From: Cryptomeria japonica
Lineage: Eukaryota > Streptophyta > Pinopsida > Cupressales > Cupressaceae
NCBI RefSeq assembly: GCF_030272615.1
Contig: NC_081413.1
Span: forward strand, 558,275,136-558,339,135
Reading direction: 5' to 3'
Length of the DNA stretch: 64,000 nt
How positions within the stretch are numbered: the stretch's first letter is position 1; each line of letters opens with the position of its first letter. The notes beneath the pieces are model-generated. The model was not told the origin of the DNA. It did not search any database and saw nothing but the letters and a program-made list of their open reading frames with translations. This document shows positions 1 through 11,381 of this stretch, piece after piece. The translations under genes were made by a program, and so were the position numbers.

Positions 1-684
1 TTTTGTGGTTTTTCATTACCATGAATTAGCTATTAACTTCTTTCCTTGCAGTTAAGAGTTTTTGGAATGTTTTAATATTCCTCGTTTGCCTTTGCCCAGA
101 TTGAAAATAAGTGACTGCACTTAGTTTAAGAATATACAGGCTGTCTTCAGATATATAAAATGCAGAAATTTGGACATAACATCATAGAGAATCACAAAAT
201 CTGGTAATATGCATATCCCGAGGAAGCAATAAATTCATAGTATTTTGCAAATATTATATATTATTTCTAATATAGAATCTTAGTGCTACGACAGCATTGG
301 AAGTTTTTTCTATATATGTATGAATTATATTAAATTTAAATTAATTATATCAAATATCAATTATAAAATAAAAATATATATGTCGGAATCATTCTAAATT
401 GTGTAACATTGAAATATATATTATAGTTTAGGATGAAATGAATTATTACAATCATGAATGTATTTAAAATATACATGCATTAATATAATACACACTTATA
501 TAATTTATATAATATAGATTATAGACATTAAGTCATTATCAAAGTTGAGAATCAAGGCCTTCGATTCTGCCTCCATCTTCTGCTCAATAGACTAATATGA
601 ATGCATTTGATTTTCCAAGCCTAAGAGAAAGATCATAGAGCTAACCAAGGTATGATAGGCTAGATTGGATTTGAGAATGAGAAC
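1..684. other. AT-rich spacer, no gene seen
   Basis: Strongly AT-rich sequence with many TATATA and AAATTT runs. No reading frame of useful length and no clear LTR end is visible. A polypyrimidine tract followed by TTGCAG near position 50 resembles a splice acceptor, but the sequence after it does not stay open convincingly. Confidence 0.5.
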
Positions 685-1126
685 TGTTGATTTTATGGTA
701 GTTCTCGTTAACCACAGGCAAACGTTAGATTTGTTGCCTTCCCAACCATAGATGATAAGCTCTTATCGTCACCCCCGAGCACACTACATGTCCTTCATGT
801 TGTTGAATATATATCTATTGATGCAATCACAACCTTGCATATATATGAATCAATACCTCCTAATAGACCTCAAGTTGGCCATATACTTTTGGCACCAAGG
901 ATAGGGTCAAACCTATATATATTACAAGTTACATATGAGTCTCCCTTAGTTGCAAGTTACATTTAACTTAATCACAAAGTTACACACAAGTGGTTCGCCC
1001 AAATAGGGCTTGCCCCAAATTAGATTCATACAACTGAGATATCCAAATGCCAAGGCTGACAGGTCACTAGGCATTTTGTGCACTAGGTCGGCCCTAGAAG
1101 GGATCCGACCTAGCTACACAACAACA
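685..1126 (-). repeat. 3' LTR of the TRIM-like element
   Basis: A 442 bp LTR, nearly identical in layout to 2476-2917 with scattered substitutions. Shared landmarks are TCGTCACCCCCGAGCAC, TGGTTCGCCCAAATAGGG and CTAGAAGGGATCCGACC. On the minus strand it starts TGTTGTTGTGTAG and ends CAACA. Confidence 0.85.
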
Positions 1127-1284
1127 CTCCCTCTTAGCTAGGGAGGATTCCTTTTGAATAACCAAGTCACAAAGTGACTACCACCATGGCTACTCCCATG
1201 AATAATACATTCCCCATAGCTCTCCTAGAGGGTGAACAAGCAAATCATAGAATTTCTTCCATGATACCCACCATACCTACTCAT

Positions 1285-1725
1285 AGAGGGTGGAAGAGGG
1301 CTTTCACCTCAACCTTCTCCCAGAGAAGGGTGCATTACCACCATGCCTACTCGTAGAGGGTAGAATGAGGGCTCTAACCTCATACTTATCCCAGAGAAGG
1401 GTGCATTAACAAGGGATTACACCTCGAACTTCTTCCTCACAGAGAAGAACTCGTTAACAAGGGATTGCACCTCAAACTTCTCCCTCACAGAGAAGAACTC
1501 ATTAACAAGGGATTGCACCTCGAACTTCTCCCTCACAGTGAAGAACTCATTAACAAGGGCTTTCACCTCAAATTTCTCCATCACAGAGAAAAATGCATTA
1601 ACCAAATTTTAATGATGGCGTGGTTCTCTCTGAAGCTGAAATGTCAGGCTCACTCTGAAGCTGAAATGTCAGGCTTCCTCTATAGCTGAAGCGCCAAGCT
1701 CCCTCTAAAGCTGAAATCAATCTTT
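1285..1725. repeat. 48 bp tandem array plus a shorter 25-27 bp array inside the TRIM
   Basis: AACAAGGG recurs at 1408, 1456, 1504 and 1552, and as AACCAAA at 1600, so the spacing is exactly 48 bp. More degenerate units (AGAGGG..TTCACCTC..CTTCTCCCAGAGAAGGG) extend left to about 1285. From about 1630 to 1725 a second array repeats CTGAAGCTGAAATGTCAGGCT every 24-27 bp. On the element's minus strand the 48 bp unit reads as an open 16-residue repeat (core FFSVREKFEVQSLVNE). It could be a remnant coding repeat or chance openness. Confidence 0.8.
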
Positions 1726-2463
1726 TGACCTCTTCGTCCAAGGTTACTTCCGACGATATGTCAGACTCCCTCTGAATGCTGATTCTTCCTCTACAAAGAA
1801 ATGCAAGCAATTGCTGATATCATCCAAAACAGGACTACCATATTCCTCATGTCCCGCAGGCTTCTCCAGCAGCAGCCAATATTCCTTGGAAGCTTCTCCA
1901 GTCAGGTCCCGCAGGCTAGAAAAGTAGCACGAATCTCTAATGCATTCAATATGGATATATGTCGTTCAAGGATATAATATTTCCTTAACATCGCAACTCA
2001 TCCAACCAAAGATTCGCCTCAATTGCATTAGTCTCTTGTCGGCTTTGCTGTTAGACTGCGAAGGCAACACCATGAAAGCCCAGCGCAGCTAAGAAAATAA
2101 TTACAGACAATAAGGGTAACCCCAACCACTATTATTTTACAAGGGCGTATGCTAAACCATCCATGCTTCCCTACGACTCCCTTCAGATTTCACAGATCTG
2201 AAATGTAGTCGAAAATCCACGGCAATCGATGATCTCCACCAAATGCGAAGCCTTCAACGGTCCAAATGCCACATCACCCACAAAAATCTAAATATCCAGC
2301 TAAAACAACTGCTGTAGAAATCACATCTCCAGCAAAGGATCGAATGAGAATAGACAATCAACAGTCATGAACTTAGATTTCTCAGTCTGCAAATTACTTT
2401 GGTTGAACTCCCTTAAAAGCATAGGATCTACCTTCTAGCGGTTAGGCTCTAAAGAAGGAACAC

Positions 2464-2475
2464 GCTTTGATACCA
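2464..2475 (-). other. Primer-binding site of the TRIM-like element
   Basis: The minus strand reads TGGTATCAAAGC directly after the LTR terminus CA. The position and the 11/12 match to the initiator-methionine tRNA site fix the element's orientation. Confidence 0.8.
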
Positions 2476-2917
2476 TGTTGATTTTATGGTAGTGCTCGTT
2501 AACCATAGGCAGACAGCAGATCTGTTGCATTCCCAACCATAGACAATAAGCTCTTATCGTCACCCCCGAGCACAGTACATGTCCTTCATGTTGTTGAATA
2601 TATATCTATTGATGCAATCACAACCTTGCATATGTATGAATCAGTACCTCCTAATAGACCTCGAGTCGGCCATATACTTTTGGCACCAAGGATAGGGGTA
2701 GACCTATATATATATTACTATTTACATATGAGTCTCCCTTAGTTGCATGTTACATTTACCTAATCACAAGTTACACACAAGTGGTTCGCCCAAATAGGGC
2801 TTGCCCCAAATTAGACTCATACAAGTGAGATATCCAAATGCCAAGGCCAATAGGCCACTAGGAATTTTGTGCACTAGGTCGGCCCTAGAAGGGATCCGAC
2901 CTAGCTACACAACAACA
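2476..2917 (-). repeat. 5' LTR of the TRIM-like element
   Basis: The 442 bp partner of 685-1126, the same length and ends, with about one difference per 15-25 bases by eye. That suggests an old insertion. Confidence 0.85.
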
Positions 2918-3681
2918 ACGACAATACAGGATTAATTGCTGACATTGAAGAATAACTCTTTGCAATAATAGTCTCCTTAAAATATATGAAATGCATAGTG
3001 TTTGTTTTTAAAAATGGCTACATCTTTCGACTATGTTAAACATTATTGTTTCCTAAGCACTTAATGGTTTATGGGATACTATAACTTTGCTATGTATCAT
3101 ATCAGACAATTATAACTTTGTTAACTTAGAAATGTGAATACTTTTTTTTCTTTGATTCCTTCATTTGTTTTAATGCATGATATTTTTTTAAAAATTGCAT
3201 GACTTATAGTTGTTAGCTGCTTCCGTGGCAGTTATTATGTTTTTCTGTGATTTGATTTCATCCTATTTTCTTGTTGAAAGTTGTTATTTGTCTTCTTGGC
3301 TTAGTTACAGGTATATTTTTAGCTATTTTATTGGCATTTTATGCAGCATTGGATTGAGAGCCATAAAGAAGGAGAATAATCATGATATGAAAATTGCATA
3401 GGAATCACTCTATTTTAAAATTATTAAAATGCAGAACCTCAGCTATGCTTTTTAATAAGATTTAGCCATTTTAATATTTAACGTCACAAAGCTGGACTCC
3501 CGCTTTTCTATTCACATGGAATCATGTTTTTTCCATCAAGTTAACTGTATGCAAGTTGCATCTTAAAAGTGTACTGCATCATAATTAACAAACCATCATG
3601 TACAACTTCAATAATTGTGGATCCATGAGGGGATTCAAGCATTAGAACTTTCTGATGTTGATTGTTGGATTTCATCTGAAG
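2918..3681. other. AT-rich spacer or intron, no gene seen
   Basis: No supported exon. A fragment near 3210-3401 is open and hydrophobic when read on the + strand, but it lacks a convincing context and ends in an ordinary stop. Confidence 0.4.
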
Positions 3682-3790
3682 GCAAGGATCACAGAAGCAT
3701 GATGTTGCAAAAATGCATGTAATGTCGGAGGAAGGCAACACAGTGATCAGCAGTTCCAAAAAGCAAGAAAAGGTGACCTCAGAAAAAATG
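3682..3790 (+). CDS. Candidate upstream coding exon of the host gene
   Basis: This is a tentative exon. It is preceded by CTGAAG and followed by a usable donor (ATG|GTAATT). It is open in one frame for 36 codons and encodes a polar Lys/Glu/Ser-rich stretch (for example KKQEKVTSEK near its end). It enters with one base of a split codon and ends in phase 0, which matches the phase needed by the exon at 12121. An in-frame stop lies just outside the proposed acceptor, as expected for an intron. Against it: the acceptor lacks a strong pyrimidine tract and the implied intron is 8.3 kb. Transcript evidence would be needed to accept it. Confidence 0.35.
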
Positions 3791-4354
3791 GTAATTATTC
3801 GAATCAGTGTTCTTTGTGATCTGAGTTTGCAATCAATTCACGAACTAATTGTGCCTCAGTTCAAGGTTAGATTTTTTTCTTTTAGCATGACTAGTTTTTG
3901 ATTCCTATATATATTTTTCTGGAAGTTTCTAATCAATGTTATATGAAGTTTCTAAGATGTGGAGAGTTGCCCAGTGGATACGTAAAAAATTTCAAGGGAT
4001 ATTGAGGATATTCAGATATATAAAAATAAATAAATCTGTAAGAATCATAACACAAAACTGAGCAATCATAACACATTTTTAAAATTGATATTCATGAGAA
4101 CTTGAAGTGACTAGTTTAAAGACTAATGTCATCTCTGCCAGAGAAAATTATAAATCACAAAAGGTAATCCCAATCCCAAACTTTAAAATAGTAATGAGTT
4201 GTATACAATAAGCACTAATTTAAAAAATAATACAGTATTACAAATAATAAATAAGAAATGAAGCTTGTTCATGGCTCATATTTGTACCATGCATATTTTC
4301 TATTTAACTTCCATGTGTTCCAAAGTTGACTCAAGGATTAACATCATATGTGGA
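3791..4354. other. AT-rich sequence, possible start of a long intron
   Basis: No gene or repeat structure is recognised. If the exon at 3682-3790 is real, this begins the 8.3 kb intron. Confidence 0.35.
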
Positions 4355-4532
4355 AACTGGAAATATTATCATCAGTCTCAATTCTCAAATACCATAGCTG
4401 ACCAAACAGGCTTAGGGAACAGCATTCCAACTATTCCTTCCTCAACTGGAAATATTATCATCAGTCTCAATTCTCAAATACCATAGCTGACCAAACAGGC
4501 TTAGGGAACAGCATTCCAACTATCCCTTCCTC
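4355..4532. repeat. 89 bp tandem duplication
   Basis: Two adjacent copies, 4355-4443 and 4444-4532, both begin AACTGGAAATATTATCATCAG and contain CATAGCTGACCAAACAGGC. They are almost identical, with one visible change (ACTATTCC versus ACTATCCC), so the duplication is recent compared with its surroundings. Confidence 0.9.
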
Positions 4533-6329
4533 ACCAGCCCATGTGGTCTTCCTGTGATCAGCATGTCCTATTGTGTGCCCCTAGGATAATTCCAATCTCA
4601 AACGTATAATTAGTAATAAATTCTTTTAATACTAAATACTAAATAGATTAAAACAGAAGGTTTGCAAACAACACAAAAGACAGAACCTGATTCATGGCTA
4701 ATGTTTATGCTACTGCTAATGATCTATCTTCATCTTAAATGTGCTCTAAGGTTTCGTCAAGGATCAATGTCATATGTTGAAATGTTATAACCACTGTTGG
4801 AATTCTTTGGTGGATGAAATGCAGATTAAATATTAAATAGAAAAACACAAAAAGTCTTGCAAATAACAAAAAATTAAATGAAACATAGTGGAAGCCAGAC
4901 TTACGGCTCATTTTTTTTTGTGACCACTATTGCTTTATCGTTAGCTTCTAAGTGCTCAGGAACCCCAAATATTCCTTGCTGAAGATCTACCCTTTGTCCC
5001 ATTTAATAGTCTACTCCTACTGATATGAACAATAGCCAACCTACTCCTTCGCAATTTTGCTGCTCCAAATGCAAAGCCACTGTAAAACAGCTGAAAAATC
5101 ACTAAAATCAGGTATAGTGACTTAGGAATTCAATGATGTAGAGACTTTGCTGCTCATATGACCCGTTGTAGATGAAATTAGTGCTGAGTTTCAATGAGAG
5201 ATATGAATCCTGAATACCTGCAAACAGCTGATAAGCTGTCTTTTTAGAATGAATTTACTGCTGCTAATGTCTGCTAAAATTCCAAACACAATCTGCATTT
5301 TGTGTTCTGCACTTTCTGCAAAAATGATGAGCGTGCTGTGCTGAAAACTGCTGTTGACAATCACTAGTCTGCTGCTGTTGGGAAACAATGAAGTGTAGAA
5401 GCTTTATTCAAACACAAACTTATTCTCAAATTAGGCATCAATGTTTACTAAATATAGCTCACTTTTCTCCTGCTGATTCTGCTATCTAGGGATTGACTTG
5501 TCTTTGAATTTGGAAACTGCACCTAAAAATGTCAGATTCATTTTCAGAACTGCTGATTGGCCTCATTACTATAGGCATGCTCACTAATAGACATACAACT
5601 TCTGCCTTTCAAAATGCCCTAAGCCTATAATAAGTGTGCACCTAACATTGCAAATGTGCCATCAAATTTGGTGTCAATCATTTCAAGTTGTAAACAAGGT
5701 TGACTTGGTAAACAAAACAAGGCCGTCTTCTTGTGAGAGATTGCCTCCATTCAAGAAGAGGTGTGATGGGATATAAAAAGAAGATAAGATAAGGAAGGGG
5801 GAGGCATGGAAATTTGAAGAAAGGAAATCATTTTAAAAATAGCAGCCTCTTGTAATATTTAGATGCCATATTCAGAAGGGCAGTGAATTTACAAAGGCAG
5901 CAATCAGCATAAGTAGTGATTATAATTAATCTCAAAGGACAGCGACCCAATTAAGTAAGAGATAATAATTAAGTTTTAGCCCGAGATTAAGAGGAAGAGT
6001 TGTGAATCTTCCAAAGGGGTAGAAATATTGAAAGGGCATGACTATCGATGGGAATCATGGAAGGATAGAACATAAGGCATCAACGAACAGGGGCAGATCT
6101 GATACAAGATAATCAGATTCAGGCATACAGGGATTTAGTATTGCAACTGTGATTTTATATGAAATGATAATTCTTGTGGTAGGCCACATAATAAACCTTA
6201 ATGTGAATAGTGTGTATGCAGTCCAAGGTTATGATATTATTGTATGATATAGATAATAATGTGTAAATCTTCATATGCTTGTTTAATTGCTGAAATCAAT
6301 CATGGTAGGGATAGTAAGGGAATGCAAGG
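4533..6329. other. Non-coding sequence, possibly decayed LTR material
   Basis: No gene. A TATA-like GGGATATAAAAAGAAG lies near 5768 and the downstream text resembles an LTR R/U5 region, but no matching repeat or TSD was found. Confidence 0.35.
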
Positions 6330-6700
6330 AGGGGAAACAACGATGATGTCCTCTTCTAAGCACGCCACCTCATGGTGGTGACCGGTGGTCCCATGAGGCC
6401 AAGGGAGTGCAAGGAGTGCTCTGCCCTTGGGCTTAGAAGGGAAGGATTCTTGGGACACCCTATCGTGAATACATCTCAACCCTCTACCATGGTTGATCAA
6501 TAGACTAAGGAGTCCAATCATAGGGAATGGAATAGGATGGCATGATGAAGGAGAAACAGTTATAGGACACCTCACTAGGTACACCACCTCATATGGATGG
6601 CAAAGGGCCACATGAGGCCAAGAGGGATGGTATATCCACACTTGGGCCTTGGGTAGAGGATCTCTTTGGCACCCTATCAAACCACCTTATCCTAGCTTCC
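6330..6700. repeat. Dispersed GC-richer repeat, two diverged units
   Basis: Two head-to-tail units (about 6330-6480 and 6535-6700) share the order: GGA-ACGATG/CAGTTA, CACC or CTC, a 'ACGCCACCTCATGG' or 'ACACCACCTCATATGG' block, GAGGCCAAG-GG, and CTTGGGC. Two more units of the same family lie at 7880-8130. Their GC content stands out from the AT-rich surroundings. The open frame crossing them on the minus strand (6300-6680) is probably incidental. Confidence 0.6.
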
Positions 6701-7262
6701 CTATGGTTGAATTTCTTCAATAAATTAGAGATATCTTATGATTAAGTTAATGTTCCTAACCATTAAAGGTTATTTCCGGTGTAGTAAGCCAGTGCCAATA
6801 CAATTGATATCTAGAGATAAAGGTTGATTTGGAAATAATTTTACTTTGTTCTGAAATGGGTAGCATAGGTTGAAGAGGTGAGGGGGGAATGGGAAGGGTT
6901 AGCTCTAGGAGGAAAATTAGGGGTTGAATTATGGAATCATTGTAGGTTGTGTACAAGTGCTTGGTATGAATGTCTAGAGTTTGAAAGAATTGAAAGAATT
7001 GAAAGTACACATATATTTGCATGTTGAATTGTGGAGGCTTGAGTTAGATGTTTTTCTAGCAGAACTTTAAGTGAAGGGTGGATTTAAAATCATGACCTTG
7101 AAGGAGGGTTCATTTTGGATTCACCTAAATGTATATAGCTAAGTCTGCAAACCCTCAACCCAAGCCTATTGACACATTATGACAAAGGAATGTACAAAGT
7201 TTGGCAAGAGTAGGTAAAAGGCCATACCATATCTGGTTTGGCTTGATGTTGAGATTGTCGTT

Positions 7263-7566
7263 GCACACACACACTCACACACTCATACTCACACTCTCAC
7301 GCACACACTCACACTCACTCACACACACTCTCTCTCTCTCTCACTCACACGTGCACACTGGCTCACACTCACACATACTCACACTCACACTCACACACAC
7401 ACACTCACATTCTCACGCACTCACACTCACACACACACTCACCCACACACACAGTCACACTCATGCTCTCTCTCACACATCCATCCACACACACACACAC
7501 CTGCACACACCCCCCCCCACACACACACACCTGCACACACATACACACACTCCTGCTCACATGCAC
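7263..7566. repeat. CA/CT-rich microsatellite
   Basis: About 300 bp of mixed CACACA, CTCACA and CTCTCT runs with a short C8 tract near 7511. The 122-residue His/Thr/Leu/Ser open frame over it is an artefact of the repeat having no stops. Confidence 0.95.
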
Positions 7567-7879
7567 TGAAACATAACATAGAAATACTTAAACAATGCAG
7601 GGCACACATAATACAGTCAAATTCAGGTTGTATAATTTATTGAAATGCTTTCAATTCATATAATAATATGAGAAGTAATAAATTAATTAATTGAACACTG
7701 TCAATAGATAATTCTGATACAAGGTAATGCTCAGAAAATATTAATGGTAATCCAATACAAGGCACTAATGTAATATATTGTAACATGATAACTATGTCAG
7801 ATATAATTGATTAGCATAATGAGGTAAACTGAATAAATATAACTTCACTGGAGAATCACAAATGATTCATTGAAAAGGA

Positions 7880-8130
7880 GGGGGTCTCTCTTAAGTACGT
7901 CACTCCATAGTGGATGCCTAACACCTGCCACCTGGAGCCAAGAGGGGTGAAGCATCTGCTCTTGGGCTTAAGAGAGAGGGTGGTTGTGATGAGGGGGAAC
8001 GACGATAGAACACCTCGCTGGGTACGCCACTCCATGATGGATGCCTAACACCTGCCACGTGGAGCCAAGAGGGATATGGTATCTGCCCTTGGGCCTAGGA
8101 GGGAGGTTTTCTTGGACATCCTATCCAACT
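7880..8130. repeat. Second pair of the dispersed GC-richer repeat
   Basis: Two head-to-tail units about 120 bp apart share CACTCCAT.GTGGATGCCTAACACCTGCCAC, TGGAGCCAAGAGGG and CTTGGGC. They are recognisably related to the units at 6330-6700 but closer to each other than to that pair. Confidence 0.65.
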
Positions 8131-8390
8131 AGCCTACCTAGTGTACTAAGGAAATTGATTGGTAACTAACTTACAATCTGATTTTATTTAAATCTGATAT
8201 CACCTAAGGAATATAATAAACTGGACTTTATCTAACAAATATAATGTTAATTAATACATCAAAATATTGATATTGTTCAATATAATCCATTAGCATATGT
8301 TTCAGTTTATAAGTATTACTTCATATCTGTTCTCTAATCACTTATTTCAGATTTGGGAAATTTTAAGATAATTTGAACTATAACTAATTA

Positions 8391-8402
8391 GGGGACATTA
8401 CA
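8391..8402 (+). other. LTR-terminus motif GGGGACATTACA
   Basis: Identical to the 3' terminus of the solo LTR at 9990-11381 and to the 5' LTR end at 35931-35942. The matching LTR start was not found upstream, so this may be the right edge of a diverged or truncated LTR. Confidence 0.45.
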
Positions 8403-9001
8403 ACTTCAAACATTACATGTCATATGATCTTCAAACACTCAATATTTGAAATTTTATAATTTATATTCATAGATTCAAACTTTCAAATGTATAACAGCTT
8501 CATAAGTTTACAAATGTTTACATATAATGATATGTCAAAATGAGAAAAAAAACCAAATACAATCTGCATCTTCCTCTTTCCCCTACTAATGTAACTCAAT
8601 TTGTCAAGCCTCAAACTAAAAGGTGCTACAGTATCAAAATGATGATGAATTGTTTCTTCAACATTGTCTTTTTGGATCTCAAATGCTCTTCTCCTCTCCT
8701 TCCTTTCCTATTTTGCTGTTCAGATCTGTTTTGGACAAGATTGGACAAAAAAATGTGAAGAAAAAGTCACCTTTTTATGTTTTTTTACCTCCCTAGCTGC
8801 CCCCAAGCAGACCCAAGAGTCTGTGCCCAGAACTCGGGAGTCAAAATCTGGGACTTGGAGAGTCTTGGGGTGAAACTCAGATGAGTTCTCCCCATAACTC
8901 TTCCGGACTCGCTGCAGGAGTTAGTGGTGAGTGGACTCGGCCATAGATAGGACTCGAGAGTTTGGAGAGTTTTAGAGAGTACTCGCAGAGACCTCAAACT
9001 A

Positions 9002-9090
9002 TGCTCACACTCACACTCACACTCACACTCTCACACAGTCACACTCACTCACACACACATAGTCACACTCACGCACACACAGAGTCACAG

Positions 9091-9126
<36 letters not shown>

Positions 9127-9266
9127 ACGCATGCACACGCACACTCACGCACACATGCACTTACATTCACATGGACACAGTCACAGTCACACTCTGACAC
9201 ACACACACACACTCACACTCACTCTTTCACACATGCGCATGCACACACACACACACACACACACTC
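9002..9266. repeat. CA/CT microsatellite
   Basis: CTCACA repeats, a CT run (about 9090-9126) and CA runs, composed like the array at 7263-7566. It lies immediately before duplicated copy A (9270-9555). Confidence 0.95.
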
Positions 9267-9269
9267 TAG

Positions 9270-9555
9270 CAGGCTCCAAGAGTCCTCCAAACCTTATAAA
9301 TTTTCTAGTAAAAAGCATTGGATTCTTAATAAGGGCTTCCCAGTTAATTGTAGCTCGATCGTCTCGTCTGATTCAATTGGAGCATGTTCACAAGTAAGGT
9401 CTAGCTGATAGGATTTGAAGTTGGGGAAATCCTTGAAATGGATCTTAGACAACATTTTAAAATTTTTAGTTTCTTCTCTTTCTCAATTAGGATCCATCTA
9501 AGAGTCACAAATTTTAATGGAAGCAACAATATAGGTGTATAAAAGTGATATTATT
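9270..9555 (+). repeat. Segmental duplication, copy A
   Basis: About 285 bp that recurs at 9667-9980. Shared text includes GCTCCAAGAGTCCTCCAAACC, GGGCTTCCCAGTT and GAAGCAACAATATAGGTGTA. Indels and substitutions separate the copies. Both follow a CA-rich microsatellite, so the duplicated unit probably included it. Confidence 0.85.
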
Positions 9556-9582
9556 TTATCATCACAGTTGTCATACCTTTGA

Positions 9583-9635
9583 GATGCACACACACACACA
9601 CACTCACACACCCACACCCACCCACCAGGGAGGGT
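9583..9635. repeat. Short CA/CACC microsatellite
   Basis: GCACACACAC runs followed by ACACCCACACCCACCCACC, directly before duplicated copy B. Confidence 0.9.
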
Positions 9636-9666
9636 GAAGGGGTGAGGGGATCTGGGGGCAGCACCC

Positions 9667-9980
9667 CTAGCATGCTCCAAGAGTCCTCCAAACCTTATAA
9701 ATTTTCTGAGTAAAAAGCTTTGGATTCTTAATAAAGGCTTCCCAGTTTATTGTAGCTTGATTGTCTCTTCTGATTCAATTGGAACATGGTCCAGCTGATA
9801 GAATTTGAAGCTGGGGAAATTCTTGAAATGGACCCTAGACAATGTCATTTTGAAACTTTTAGTTTCTTCTCTTCCTCAATTAGAAAATGTTTGCTTCCTC
9901 ATAGTATCATCCATCTAAGAGTCACAAATTTTGATGGAAGCAACAATATAGGTGTATAAAAGTGTTATTTTTTTTCCATG
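9667..9980 (+). repeat. Segmental duplication, copy B
   Basis: The partner of 9270-9555. It contains an extra stretch near 9887-9910 (AAAATGTTTGCTTCCTCATAG) missing from copy A. Its right end is interrupted by the solo LTR that starts at 9990. Confidence 0.85.
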
Positions 9981-9989
9981 GTGGTTGCC

Positions 9990-11381
9990 TGTAATGTCTC
10001 CTACCAGTACAGGGCCTTAAAATCTGCAATAGATGGCTCGATTGATGATAACTCTGCAATCACAAGGATGCACAAAATACCTACAAACATATACATATTA
10101 GTGATTAGCCTAAACCATCAGCACTAACATGCAGATAGCAAGAAAGTATCCTAGGTTAAAGAGGAGAGCAAGGGACTGCTTGTCTACCAAATCCAAGGGC
10201 TGGTTGCTTCTAACCCCCTTGCTAGATGGGTAGTCTCCCTATGCTTTCCTTCTAAACCTTAATACTTTCAGACACACAAATAACCTCTCTGTCTTGAAAA
10301 GACTGGCAGGGAGATAGTAACTGGCATCTTGACTTCATGGGTCTCTGACCACATGATAGCCCCTCGTTGCCACTGATTACCATCTCCAGTGCTCTCTCCA
10401 AGATGGAGTTGAAAACATTACTCTAACTATTAATTGATGTGCGGCAGTAACCTAAATGAATTATCACCTATATTCATCCAGTTACAAGCAACAGTATTCT
10501 AATTACTAATTGATATACAGCAATAATTTTAATTGAAATTTACGGTACATATAACAGTCATGCTGTCTCAGTCATATACAAATAGCAATATATATCAGTT
10601 GTGCTGTCCCAGTCATATATAAACGGTAATATATTTCAGTCATGCTGTCCCAGTCATATACAGACAGTAGTATATATCAGAACTGTCATATTTAATAAAT
10701 ACATATACAAATATTTCATATTTAATATTTTAATACTATTTCCTAAAGCAATAATTAACATCCTGATTGAAGTAAGTGATTGGTTCTTGGCTGGGCCAAG
10801 AACGTAACTCCTTACCTGTCCTTGGTAGAGTAGAAGAAAATTCCAATGTGCTCTTGCTGGCAATACTTTCCTCTTCCCTTCCTATTATCGATTCCCATAA
10901 ACCGTCTTTTACCCACGCATGCTTACCTTTATTGTAAAGGAAAAGGCATGCTCATTGGGGGAGACGCGACTTAGTCTTGAGTCACGTCCTCCCAATATTA
11001 AACGGCATCTCTTTACCCAATAAGAAATTTGGCATTCATAATCAGTTCATTTGGGTGTTAATCAGCTTATTTAATCTATTAGTTATTAACACATTCTTCT
11101 TTATTATATATATTTAACAACACATATTAAATAAATTCAATATTATTATTTAATTATTGATTTAATTAACATTATATTGCTTAATTATTCCAATTAATAT
11201 TATATTGCTTAACTGATTCTATATATCTGATAGAAATAAATGGATGATTAATCAATACTAAATAAATGTATTAATATTTAATTATATTTTAATTTAATTT
11301 TTATTTTTTTATTCTTTGTATTTTAATTTTATTATTATTAATTATTATTATTAAATTATATTTCAAAGTGGGGACATTACA
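9990..11381 (+). mobile_element. Solo LTR, 1392 bp, with 5 bp TSD TTGCC
   Basis: It begins TGTAATGTCTCC and ends GGGGACATTACA, an 11/12 terminal inverted repeat typical of LTR ends. The 5-mer TTGCC occurs immediately before (9985-9989) and after (11382-11386), a perfect target-site duplication. There is no internal domain and no second LTR, so this is best explained as a solo LTR left by recombination. The + orientation is a guess, from the related terminus next to the primer site at 35942. It contains a 41 bp triple repeat at about 10556-10680 and a very AT-rich 3' third. Confidence 0.88.
10556..10680. repeat. 41 bp tandem repeat, three units, inside the solo LTR
   Basis: TGCTGTC.CAGTCATATA recurs at 10561, 10602 and 10643, spacing 41 bp. 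Unit variants include CAGTCATGCTGTCTCAG, CAGTTGTGCTGTCCCAG and CAGTCATGCTGTCCCAG. Confidence 0.85.

Larger units (their letters stand above)
685..2917 (-). mobile_element. TRIM-like LTR retrotransposon, minus strand, no recognisable coding domain
   Basis: Two direct repeats of equal length (442 bp) at 685-1126 and 2476-2917 begin TGTTGATTTTATGG and end ACACAACAACA, so they carry the TG...CA ends of LTRs. Read on the minus strand, the 5' LTR (2476-2917) is followed with no gap by TGGTATCAAAGC (2475-2464). This matches the common plant tRNA-iMet primer-binding site TGGTATCAGAGC at 11 of 12 bases. A purine-rich AAGAGGGAG lies just before the 3' LTR (around 1127-1136). The interior of about 1.35 kb has no gag, RT or integrase motif, as in TRIM or small LARD elements that depend on other elements for mobility. 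Flanking 5-mers AGAAC and ACGAC agree at only three positions, so no clean TSD is claimed. Confidence 0.85.

Noticed and set aside
3718-3732. TGTAATGTCGGAGG as a possible LTR start paired with GGGGACATTACA at 8402
   Set aside because: The implied LTR would be 4.7 kb, only the first nine bases agree, and no flanking duplication was found.
6300-6680. 126-codon minus-strand frame rich in Pro/His/Leu
   Set aside because: It spans two units of a dispersed repeat whose other copies are not open in the same way.
7201-7569. 122-codon His/Thr/Ser/Leu frame
   Set aside because: Translation of a CA/CT microsatellite.
5603-8407. ACTTC before TGCC at 5608 and after the LTR terminus at 8402 as a solo-LTR TSD
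   Set aside because: The putative start does not resemble the inverted terminus expected for this family, and a 5-mer match is weak on its own.
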